Below, piece after piece: positions 43,196 to 49,531 of a DNA stretch of 49,531 bases; position 1 is the first letter of the stretch; the number at the start of each line of letters is the position of its first letter. Origin of the DNA: Gammaproteobacteria bacterium (lineage in GTDB: Bacteria; Pseudomonadota; Gammaproteobacteria; Pseudomonadales; Pseudohongiellaceae); NCBI GenBank assembly GCA_028825335.1, contig JAPKAI010000012.1, forward strand, positions 1 through 49,531, written 5' to 3'. The notes beneath the pieces are model-generated. The model worked only from the letters and a program-made list of their open reading frames with translations, was not told the DNA's origin and did not search any database. Position numbers and translations under genes: made by a program.

Positions 43196-43341
43196 TCTAG
43201 CGCCAGATCATTCTTTCCCGCTATTTCATTGTTCGAGTGCAAATACCCTAAGTTATCCCGAGATGCTAAACTGTGCCTATGTTCTGGACTTCCATGAAAA
43301 CTAGGCTAGTCTCAGTGTTCTCCATATCTGGTGCTGGAAGC

Positions 43342-43707
43342 ATGTCTAAGCGGATAATTCTTACTGGCTTCGGTTTCGTAATCACTTTTATTGTGTTGTT
43401 TGGCTTTTATTGGAGTAGCGAGCCAGCAGTTTTCTCTGTGCAGCAGAAAACGGAAGAGAAGCTTGCGTTGGCAGGCAATGACTATGTGGTGGGTAGCACT
43501 ACAACAGTCGCATTGATAACGGTTGCAAAAACGCTGCTGAATAAACCTGGCGGCTATCTTAGCAGCGATGTTTCTCCGCCGGGCATCTATCTCGACAATA
43601 TTCCAAGTTGGGAATTCGGCGCCTTAGTACAGGTGCGGGACCTCGCGGTAGCGCTCGTCAGACTCCAGCAGAGTGGCCATATAATTGATCAGAGGCTCCC
43701 GTGCTGA
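43342..43707 (+). pseudogene. DUF2333 family gene, 3'-truncated
   Basis: From ATG 43342 the frame reads MSKRIILTGFGFVITFIVLF (one membrane anchor), then VGSTTTVALITVAKTLLNKP and GGYLSSDVSPPGIYLDNIPS WEFGALVQVRDLAVALVR, all matching the N-terminal half of DUF2333 proteins. It ends at TGA 43705-43707 after about 121 codons, whereas the family is usually about 330 residues. I found no continuation of the C-terminal half in any frame of the 60 bases before the next gene. Some product may still be made. DUF2333 function is unknown. Confidence 0.7.
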
Positions 43708-43766
43708 GGTAGAGGCATCGAGCCGCTCGGCACGTAAATTCGTCCCGACTAGAGAACCTGTGAGTC

Positions 43767-44303
43767 ATGATCCTTTCGTTACTAAAAACCTATAGCCGGC
43801 TTTTTATTTTTGCGGGAGGTCTACTGCTAGGTATTCAGGTTCCCAATTTCATCGATCAGTACGAGCGGCGAATCGATGCACACTACCTAGAAGTCAGCGC
43901 CAATATTAGTGGTTTCCAATCCACTGCTGATCTGCTTTTCTCTGGCGATATTCAAGCGCTAATTACTTACTACGCGGACAGCAACGACTTAGTGTTCGAA
44001 AGCGATGCGCAGAGCATACGAAGTATCGTGGCCAGGTATAACCGCATTTCTAATGAGCGAGAGGCCCTGTCTGGCAACATTCTTACCGCGGCGATGCACG
44101 TAATCCTATATGCCGATGATGAATTTATCGGTGAGACTTTCGAGCAGTATGGCTATACGATACCGCTAAACATGCTCGCCGTAGAGTGGGGTCTGGCTAT
44201 CGCATTACTCCTAACAATCACCATAGACCTTGGGCTATTCGGTTGTGTAAAGTGTGTAGGGCTGATTAATCGCAAGAAGAAAAACCAGTTGAAAAGTCTA
44301 TAG
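43767..44303 (+). CDS. DUF2937 family membrane protein
   Basis: A 178-residue protein with an N-terminal membrane anchor (LFIFAGGLLLGIQVPNFI) and a second helix near residues 145-165 (GLAIALLLTITIDLGLFGCV). The middle, IDQYERRIDAHYLEVSANIS and ADLLFSGDIQALITYYADSN, is the DUF2937 signature; a likely coiled periplasmic region lies between the two helices. Family function is unknown; some genomes place it beside cell-envelope genes. A basic C-terminal tail NRKKKNQLKS is probably cytoplasmic. Confidence 0.85.
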   Translation: MILSLLKTYSRLFIFAGGLLLGIQVPNFIDQYERRIDAHYLEVSANISGFQSTADLLFSGDIQALITYYADSNDLVFESDAQSIRSIVARYNRISNEREALSGNILTAAMHVILYADDEFIGETFEQYGYTIPLNMLAVEWGLAIALLLTITIDLGLFGCVKCVGLINRKKKNQLKSL

Positions 44304-44362
44304 CTATTGAATTATGTGTTTTGAGCTAGATAAGAATTACCCTTAATAAACTGAGTAACTAC

Positions 44363-46105
44363 TTGAGCAGAACAATTCCAATTTCGCAGTATCTGCCCAT
44401 TCTCCGATGGGGGCGAGACTACGACAAACTAAAGCTGATCGACGACTCTATGGCTGCGGTTATCGTAGCGATAATGTTAGTGCCACAGGCGTTGGCCCTT
44501 GCTCTGGTTGCCGGCCTACCACCTCAAGTGGGGCTCTACGCAAGCATCTTTGGGCTCTCTTTCTATGCTCTCTTTGGCACGAGCAATACGCTTTCCGTCG
44601 GTCCAGTCGCAGTGCTTTCGTTAATGACAGCTGCCGCTCTGGGAAAACTAGGGATCAGTGATCCTTCACAGCTTGTCGCCGCAGCTCTGACTCTGGCATT
44701 CCTCTGTGGTGTCTTCTTGTTGCTATTGGGGCTGATGCGCCTCGGTTTCATAGCTAACTTCTTATCCCACCCAGTCATCAGCGCGTTTATTACTGCCAGC
44801 GCGATTCTTATCGGACTCAGCCAGGTACAGCACCTATTCGGCACGACATCCAGCGGCCAGAATATTATTGAGTTGCTTGTATCTTTGGGTGGTTCGATGG
44901 ACGAGATCAATTGGATTACCTTGGGTCTTGGCTTGAGTTCCATAGCGATTATCATTTGGTGTAGAACAGGACTTGCCTCGTTGCTCACCAAGATGGGTCT
45001 GGGCAGCAGGCTCGTAACCAGTATCTCTCGAAGCGGACCTGTCATCGTAGCCTTACTAACCGGTTTGCTCTGCTATGGTTTCAGGCTCGATCAGCAGGGC
45101 GTGCAGTTACTGGGCGTTGTACCGGCAGGGCTGCCTGGGCTGACAGTTCCTGATTTCTCACTGGATCTCATTCGCGACCTGTTTTGGTCCGCCGTTTTAC
45201 TTTCCATTATTGGCTTCGTTGAATCAGTTTCGGTAGCCCAAACATTAGCGGCTAAACGCAAGGAACAGATTGAGCTCGATCAAGAATTAATTGGCTTGGG
45301 CGCCGCTAATATTGCGGTGTCATTCTCCGGCGGTTTTCCGGTGTGCGGTGGCTTCTCCCGTTCGGTGGTCAATTTCGATGCGGGTGCAGCGACGCCAGCG
45401 GCGGGTCTAATGACAGCCGTGCTCATCGCCTGCGTTGCCTTGATGTTCACGCCCTTGCTGTATTGGCTGCCAAAGGTAGCTCTGGCTTCAATAATATTGA
45501 TGGCGGTCTATCCGCTCTTAGATTTTTCGGCATTAGGCAAGTCCTGGCAGTATTCGAAATCCGATTTCGTCGCCGTTTCTATTACCTTGTTCCTGACATT
45601 GTTGGTGGGTGTGGAGATCGGTATTGCCTCTGGGGTGCTAGTCTCGATCTTGATGCATCTGTACAAGACTTCGCAGCCGCACGTGGCTGTAATAGGCAGG
45701 GTTGCTGGAACTGAGCATTTCAGAAATGTAGAGAGGCATGATGTTGAAACCTTCGATAATATCTTGTCGATCCGCATTGATGAGAGCCTCTACTTCGCGA
45801 ATACACGTTTCCTTGAAGAGCTTATTTTTAGTCTGATGGCAAAAAAGCCCAAGCTAGAGCACGTAATTTTGATGTGTACTGCCGTCAACGCGATTGATAT
45901 GAGTGCGCTGCAGACCTTGCAAAAAATTAATCAAACGCTGAGCGAGATTGGCATCAAGCTGCATCTGTCTGAAGTTAAAGGGCCGATAATGGACAAGCTT
46001 GTAAAGACGACGTTGTTTGCAAACCTTTCTGGCTCGAACTACCTGAGTCATAACCTGGCTGTCGAAGACTTGAAGGATCATGAGTTACCACTGTCCGGGC
46101 TATGA
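44363..46105 (+). CDS. SulP family inorganic anion transporter
   Basis: A 580-residue secondary transporter of the SLC26/SulP group (sulfate, bicarbonate or related anions), starting with TTG 44363. The membrane domain of about 12-14 helices spans residues 20-430, with VPQALALALVAGLPPQVGLY, GTSNTLSVGPVAVLSLMTAA and NIAVSFSGGFPVCGGFSRSV, which match the substrate-site region in SulP proteins. Residues about 455-560 form a STAS domain (DESLYFANTRFLEELIFSL, MCTAVNAIDMSALQTLQKI). A Na+-dependent bicarbonate uptake role (as in BicA) or sulfate uptake are both possible; sequence does not decide. Confidence 0.93.
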   Translation: MSRTIPISQYLPILRWGRDYDKLKLIDDSMAAVIVAIMLVPQALALALVAGLPPQVGLYASIFGLSFYALFGTSNTLSVGPVAVLSLMTAAALGKLGISDPSQLVAAALTLAFLCGVFLLLLGLMRLGFIANFLSHPVISAFITASAILIGLSQVQHLFGTTSSGQNIIELLVSLGGSMDEINWITLGLGLSSIAIIIWCRTGLASLLTKMGLGSRLVTSISRSGPVIVALLTGLLCYGFRLDQQGVQLLGVVPAGLPGLTVPDFSLDLIRDLFWSAVLLSIIGFVESVSVAQTLAAKRKEQIELDQELIGLGAANIAVSFSGGFPVCGGFSRSVVNFDAGAATPAAGLMTAVLIACVALMFTPLLYWLPKVALASIILMAVYPLLDFSALGKSWQYSKSDFVAVSITLFLTLLVGVEIGIASGVLVSILMHLYKTSQPHVAVIGRVAGTEHFRNVERHDVETFDNILSIRIDESLYFANTRFLEELIFSLMAKKPKLEHVILMCTAVNAIDMSALQTLQKINQTLSEIGIKLHLSEVKGPIMDKLVKTTLFANLSGSNYLSHNLAVEDLKDHELPLSGL

Positions 46106-46148
46106 CGATTTTTAGTCGAACAGTAGAGCGGTGCACGGGCATTTTTTC

Positions 46149-46595
46149 ATGACGATCTGGGTCGACGCTGATGCCTGTCCAAAGCCTATAAAGGCGATTC
46201 TGTTTCGCGCGGCCGAACGCACTGGAGTGCCTCTGTGCCTGATTGCGAATCAGCCCATGCAGACGCCTCCTTTCAAAAACATCGCCGCGATTCAAGTCGG
46301 TCAGGGATTCGATGTGGCTGACGATGAGATCGTGCGTAGGGTGCAGCAGGATGACTTGGTAATCACTAGTGATATTCCCTTAGCGGATGAGCTGATAACC
46401 AAGGGTGCGCAAGTCTTGAGCCCGCGTGGAGAGATGTTTTCTGCAAGCAGCATCAAGGCGAAGCTCAATATGCGAGACTTCATGGACACTATGCGCGGCA
46501 GTGGTATTCATACTGGCGGTCCCGCTCAAATGAGCGAGACCGATAAGAGAGGGTTCGCCAACGCGCTAGATCGGTATCTAACTCGGCATGGCTAA
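46149..46595 (+). CDS. YaiI/YqxD family protein (DUF188)
   Basis: A 148-residue protein with the PIN-like family marks: [70 protein letters not shown] and a C-terminal [20 protein letters not shown]. The acidic clusters ([19 protein letters not shown]) are the likely metal site of a nuclease-like fold. ATG 46149 is chosen because the family begins at this Met; a GTG 18 bases upstream is also possible. Function in cells is not established. Confidence 0.93.
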   Translation: MTIWVDADACPKPIKAILFRAAERTGVPLCLIANQPMQTPPFKNIAAIQVGQGFDVADDEIVRRVQQDDLVITSDIPLADELITKGAQVLSPRGEMFSASSIKAKLNMRDFMDTMRGSGIHTGGPAQMSETDKRGFANALDRYLTRHG

Positions 46596-46633
46596 GAGTA
46601 GTGGGTACCTCTGAGTAATTCTATGGTAGCACT

Positions 46634-46778
46634 GCGAGTCCTGAAGCGTTTAGCCGCGAGACGCAGTTCGCTGTTAATGGCCTTAGTCCTTAACAAGAAC
46701 AGCAACGAAGTTGATGAACGCTTCAGGACTCGCCCTTCGGGGCATTTAGACTGCCCCGATCTCTTCGTTGTTCCTTTT
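46634..46778. ncRNA. Candidate structured RNA or paired inverted-repeat element
   Basis: A 17-bp perfect inverted repeat, GCGAGTCCTGAAGCGTT (46634-46650) and its complement at 46717-46733, spaced by 66 bases. A second hairpin CGGGGCA/TGCCCCG (46738-46744 and 46752-46758, loop TTTAGAC) follows. A third complementarity, CAACGAAG (46703-46710) with CTTCGTTG (46763-46770), has one side inside the first loop and the other beyond the second hairpin, so it would cross the first stem. A T-rich end (CCTTTTTG, about 46772-46779) follows. It lies between convergent genes. It could be a regulatory RNA, a complex terminator or a mobile-element remnant; I recognise no known class. Confidence 0.4.
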
Positions 46779-46861
46779 TGACAGGCGGACGTATGCTTGC
46801 AAAGAAACTCCTTGATCTCGAAACAGTCCCAAAGCCAGAGGCGCCAGAGAATTGTTCAGAG

Positions 46862-47875
46862 CTACCCTAGCTTCACAACCATCTTGCCGAAGTTCTCGCC
46901 GCTAAATAGACCGAGAAATGCGTCAACTGCATTGTCGATGCCTTCGAATACAGTTTCCCGACTCTTCACTTTGCCTTCCTGTATCCATGGAATCATCTCA
47001 CTCAAGAACTGATCACGCATATCGCCGTGATCGGACACGATGAAGCCATTGATACGAATTTTTTTGCCTACAATTAGCATCAGGTTATTCGGTCCCGGCG
47101 CAGGTTCGGCATTATTGTAGCTCGCGATCATGCCGCAGGCGGCAATACGACCATAAGGGTTCATAACTTCGAGTGCAGCTTGTAGATGGTCGCCGCCAAC
47201 ATTCTCAAAATAGACATCTATGCCCTCGGGTGCAGCAGATGCTAGAGCCTTGCTTATGTCGCCGCATGTCTTGTAATTAATGACGGCGTCTACGCCGCAT
47301 TCGTCTAACAGCCACTGCCCTTTTGCATCGCTGCCGACGCTGCCAATTACGCGGCAGCCCTTGAGCTTCGCGATCTGACAGACGTTAGCGCCTACGGCAC
47401 CAGACGCCGCGGAAACGAAGACCGTCTCGCCCTCTTTGTGCTCTCCATATTTAAATAAGCCGACATAGGAGGTTAGGCCGGGCATTCCTAGTGTGCCTAG
47501 GTAGAGTGAGAGTTGCTCGGGATCAAAAGGAATCACCTTGCTAACGGTGTTCGCCTTTGCGATGAATTTATCCTGCCATGCAGCTCCATTGAGAACGATA
47601 TCGCCGGCTTGTAGCGAGGGGTCGGCAGATTCAATGACTTCGCCTATAGCGCCGCCATACATGACACAATCGAGAGCGTAAGCCTCGGCATAGACTGCGT
47701 TCTCGCGCATGCGACCGCGCATATAAGGGTCAACTGACATGTAGAGGTTCTTGATTAGCACCTCGCCGCCGGTTGGAGCAGGTAGCTCAACTTCAACGAG
47801 CTGGAAATTCGCTTTGGTGGGCATGCCGCTAGGGCGGCTGATGAGGTGTATTTGTTTAGCTGTGTGATTGCTCAT
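46862..47875 (-). CDS. NADP-dependent oxidoreductase, CurA-like
   Basis: A 337-residue zinc-independent medium-chain reductase of the leukotriene B4 dehydrogenase/CurA group. Marks: YMSVDPYMRGRMRENAVYAE, the nucleotide-binding AASGAVGANVCQIAKLKGC, VDAVINYKTCGDISKAL, and IDVYFENVGGDHLQAALEVM, all typical. The family reduces the double bond of alpha,beta-unsaturated ketones (curcumin, alkenals, prostaglandin-like lipids) with NADPH and has no structural zinc. An SD-like AGAGTAAATC lies before the ATG 47875. A role in detoxifying lipid enones is plausible. Confidence 0.93.
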   Translation of the reverse strand: MSNHTAKQIHLISRPSGMPTKANFQLVEVELPAPTGGEVLIKNLYMSVDPYMRGRMRENAVYAEAYALDCVMYGGAIGEVIESADPSLQAGDIVLNGAAWQDKFIAKANTVSKVIPFDPEQLSLYLGTLGMPGLTSYVGLFKYGEHKEGETVFVSAASGAVGANVCQIAKLKGCRVIGSVGSDAKGQWLLDECGVDAVINYKTCGDISKALASAAPEGIDVYFENVGGDHLQAALEVMNPYGRIAACGMIASYNNAEPAPGPNNLMLIVGKKIRINGFIVSDHGDMRDQFLSEMIPWIQEGKVKSRETVFEGIDNAVDAFLGLFSGENFGKMVVKLG

Positions 47876-47939
47876 GATTTACTCTGGATAGGGTGATAAG
47901 TGTTTTGGAAATTTGTATTCTTTTTGTATTTTTTTCGAG

Positions 47940-49531
47940 CTAGACGGGGCTGGCGGCCGCAGCCTTTATTGCGCGGGTTTGCATGTAGACAATACCGAAC
48001 AAGATCGCCGCACCTACGAAGTGACAGATGATTGGAAACGGGGTCCACATCAGGAGCGTGGCACTGACTAAAAGTAAGGCAGCGATTACTGCGTTAATCT
48101 TTGCCTCAAGATGCCACTGTAGAATGCCGGCAAGGGCATACAAGCCCATGCAAGACCATATGAAGACTTCTATGCGTTCCGGCCAGGTTCCCGAGATTAG
48201 CGGCGAATAGGCGAATAGCACTGGCACTAGATACAGCCCTTTTGCGACTTTCCAACTAGTGAGTCCCGTTGCCATAGGTGGCGTTCCCGCTATCCCTGCT
48301 GCGGCAAACGAGGCGAGACACACAGGTGGCGTGACATTACTGTCTTGCGATAGCCAGAAGATAACTAAGTGCGCACTCAGCAACATGCCGGTAAGCATTT
48401 CGGGTTCCAGCATCTCCTGACGGATAAGCTGTTTCATCTCTAGCGGCATCTCTTGCAGTGCAGTTAGTGGATCACCCCCGAACAGGCTGAGGGTCGCCAC
48501 GACGTTGGAGGGCAGGTCGCTCGCTTGCAATGCGATGAGCAGTTGTGACTGTGAGATCAGGTCGAATATCAGTGGTGCCGAGAGAGTAGCTAATACGATA
48601 TACGAGGCCGTTACCGGTAAGCCCATGCCTAGTACTAGCGAGGCTAGGGCAACTAGAACGAGAGTAATGAGTAGGCTGCCTTGTGCCCACTCTACGATCA
48701 TCAGCGAGAAGGCGTTGCCCACACCGGTAGTCGTTACAACATTGATTATGATGCCAACGGCCACTAACAGGAGAGCTGTCGATATCATGGTCTTTACGCC
48801 CTCGACTGTTGCATCGAATATATCCGGTAGCCGCATTGGTGTAGAAGATAGCCAAGAGGCGCCGATGACGCTGATTATGGCGAAGGCGGCGGAGGTCGTT
48901 GGCGTTCTACCTATTACAAGAAAGCTTACCAAAACGATCATGGGTATTATGAAATGCCAGCCTTCTTTTAATACAGTCGAGACTTTCTCCGTATCCTCTG
49001 CGGGCGTGAGCTTCAGGCCCAGACGCTTTGCTTCGATACGTACGAAGTAACATACTGTCAGAAAGTAGAGGATAGCCGGTAGGGTAGAGGCGGCGATGAT
49101 CGTTAAGTAGGGGATCTGTGTATAGCTTGCAAGAACGAAGGCGCCAGCTCCCATCACTGGCGGCATTAGCGCACCACCGGTCGATGCGGCCGCGACAACT
49201 CCTGCCGAAAATTTCCCAGGAAATCCGGATTTCTTCATCATCGGTATCGTTATCACACCGGTGGAGACGGTGTTGGCGACGGCAGATCCAGAGACCGAAC
49301 CCATCAAGCCGGAGCCGACTACGGCAACCAGTCCTGCGCCGCCGGTGTATCGGCCTGCCAAGCACTGAGCCAGTCGGACGATGAAGTCGCCGGCGCCGGA
49401 TCGAAGTAAGAACGATCCGAAAATAATAAACATGAAGACAAATGTAGAGGATATCTGAGCAGTGAGTCCGAACATACCTTCGCTAGTGAAGAAGCTACGA
49501 TACAGTACGGTCTCGAGGCTGAGCCCTGGGA
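47940..49531 (-). CDS. TRAP transporter fused permease, 5' end outside window
   Basis: The visible 530 codons are the C-terminal part of the fused large permease of TAXI-type TRAP transporters (DctQM-like), reading through the window edge in frame (GLSLETVLYRSFFTSEGMFG). The DctM-like region has GSGLMGSVSGSAVANTVSTG and GALMPPVMGAGAFVLASY, hallmarks of the family, then many hydrophobic segments to the end. The N-terminal small-subunit-like helices and the periplasmic TAXI binding protein should lie further right. TRAP transporters take up organic acids with a Na+ gradient; the substrate cannot be read from the permease. Confidence 0.93.
   Translation of the reverse strand, partial: PGLSLETVLYRSFFTSEGMFGLTAQISSTFVFMFIIFGSFLLRSGAGDFIVRLAQCLAGRYTGGAGLVAVVGSGLMGSVSGSAVANTVSTGVITIPMMKKSGFPGKFSAGVVAAASTGGALMPPVMGAGAFVLASYTQIPYLTIIAASTLPAILYFLTVCYFVRIEAKRLGLKLTPAEDTEKVSTVLKEGWHFIIPMIVLVSFLVIGRTPTTSAAFAIISVIGASWLSSTPMRLPDIFDATVEGVKTMISTALLLVAVGIIINVVTTTGVGNAFSLMIVEWAQGSLLITLVLVALASLVLGMGLPVTASYIVLATLSAPLIFDLISQSQLLIALQASDLPSNVVATLSLFGGDPLTALQEMPLEMKQLIRQEMLEPEMLTGMLLSAHLVIFWLSQDSNVTPPVCLASFAAAGIAGTPPMATGLTSWKVAKGLYLVPVLFAYSPLISGTWPERIEVFIWSCMGLYALAGILQWHLEAKINAVIAALLLVSATLLMWTPFPIICHFVGAAILFGIVYMQTRAIKAAAASPV

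Noticed and set aside
46793-46870. 25-codon frame MLAKKLLDLETVPKPEAPEN after the inverted repeat.
   Set aside because: Weak ribosome site and it runs into the convergent reductase gene; kept only as a note.
1-49531. Insertion sequence, prophage, CRISPR or integron.
   Set aside because: No transposase, integrase, cas gene, direct-repeat array or attC-like cassette was seen on either strand.

Overview
The window reads as chromosome from an aerobic, probably aquatic gammaproteobacterium with roughly even base composition. The evidence is a gammaproteobacterial Ssb with an acidic DIPF tail next to a divergent uvrA, a photolyase island typical of light-exposed bacteria, a fused TRAP permease, and many exported hydrolases and redox enzymes. 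I cannot name the genus from sequence alone. No rRNA, tRNA, CRISPR array, insertion sequence or prophage was seen.

Layout. 1-2765: tail of a short-chain dehydrogenase, an exported propeller-like protein and a calcineurin-like phosphoesterase. 2989-6704: a decayed lipoprotein, then a photodamage island (DUF2805, DUF6435 with an apparent frameshift, Fe-S 6-4 photolyase PhrB type, DCC thioredoxin-like protein, DUF3429 membrane protein). 7177-13009: cytochrome c, exported esterase, DUF599, a double ABC ATPase, a CBS protein and CsaA, with broken genes between them. 13147-20160: two adjoining pseudogenes, then an exported protein of unknown function, an ACT protein, penicillin acylase, a Tat-exported HD protein, a broken DUF6249 gene and an exported tyrosine-phosphatase-like protein. 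20201-26737: a large secreted redoxin/cytochrome c/copper monooxygenase-like fusion, a KefB/KefC remnant, ferrochelatase, kynureninase and an overlapping exported formamidase-like hydrolase. 26757-36309: a Tat-exported three-subunit molybdenum hydroxylase (PaoABC type), an M14 peptidase, a Kelch protein and a cytochrome-PQQ protein. 36451-49531: uvrA, ssb, an RmlD-like protein, moeA, a lipoprotein, truncated DUF2333, DUF2937, a SulP transporter, YaiI/YqxD, CurA-type reductase and a TRAP permease cut by the window edge.

How the genes work together. Three themes recur. The first is light and DNA damage: photolyase island, uvrA and ssb. The second is periplasmic redox and hydrolysis: cytochromes, PQQ enzyme, molybdenum hydroxylase, penicillin acylase, esterase and M14 peptidase, with moeA supplying molybdenum cofactor. 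The third is tryptophan catabolism through kynureninase and its coupled hydrolase.

The most unusual feature is the density of decayed genes. At least nine loci keep a readable protein in one frame, or two adjacent frames, but carry in-frame stops, frameshifts or truncations. Among the nonsense codons I could place confidently, 8 of 11 are TAG. TAG is also the commonest true stop here (about 19 of 40 genes by my count), which argues against stop-codon recoding. Other points of interest are a frameshift at a run of seven A in the DUF6435 gene, and a 17-bp perfect inverted repeat with crossing secondary pairings between two convergent genes near 46.7 kb.
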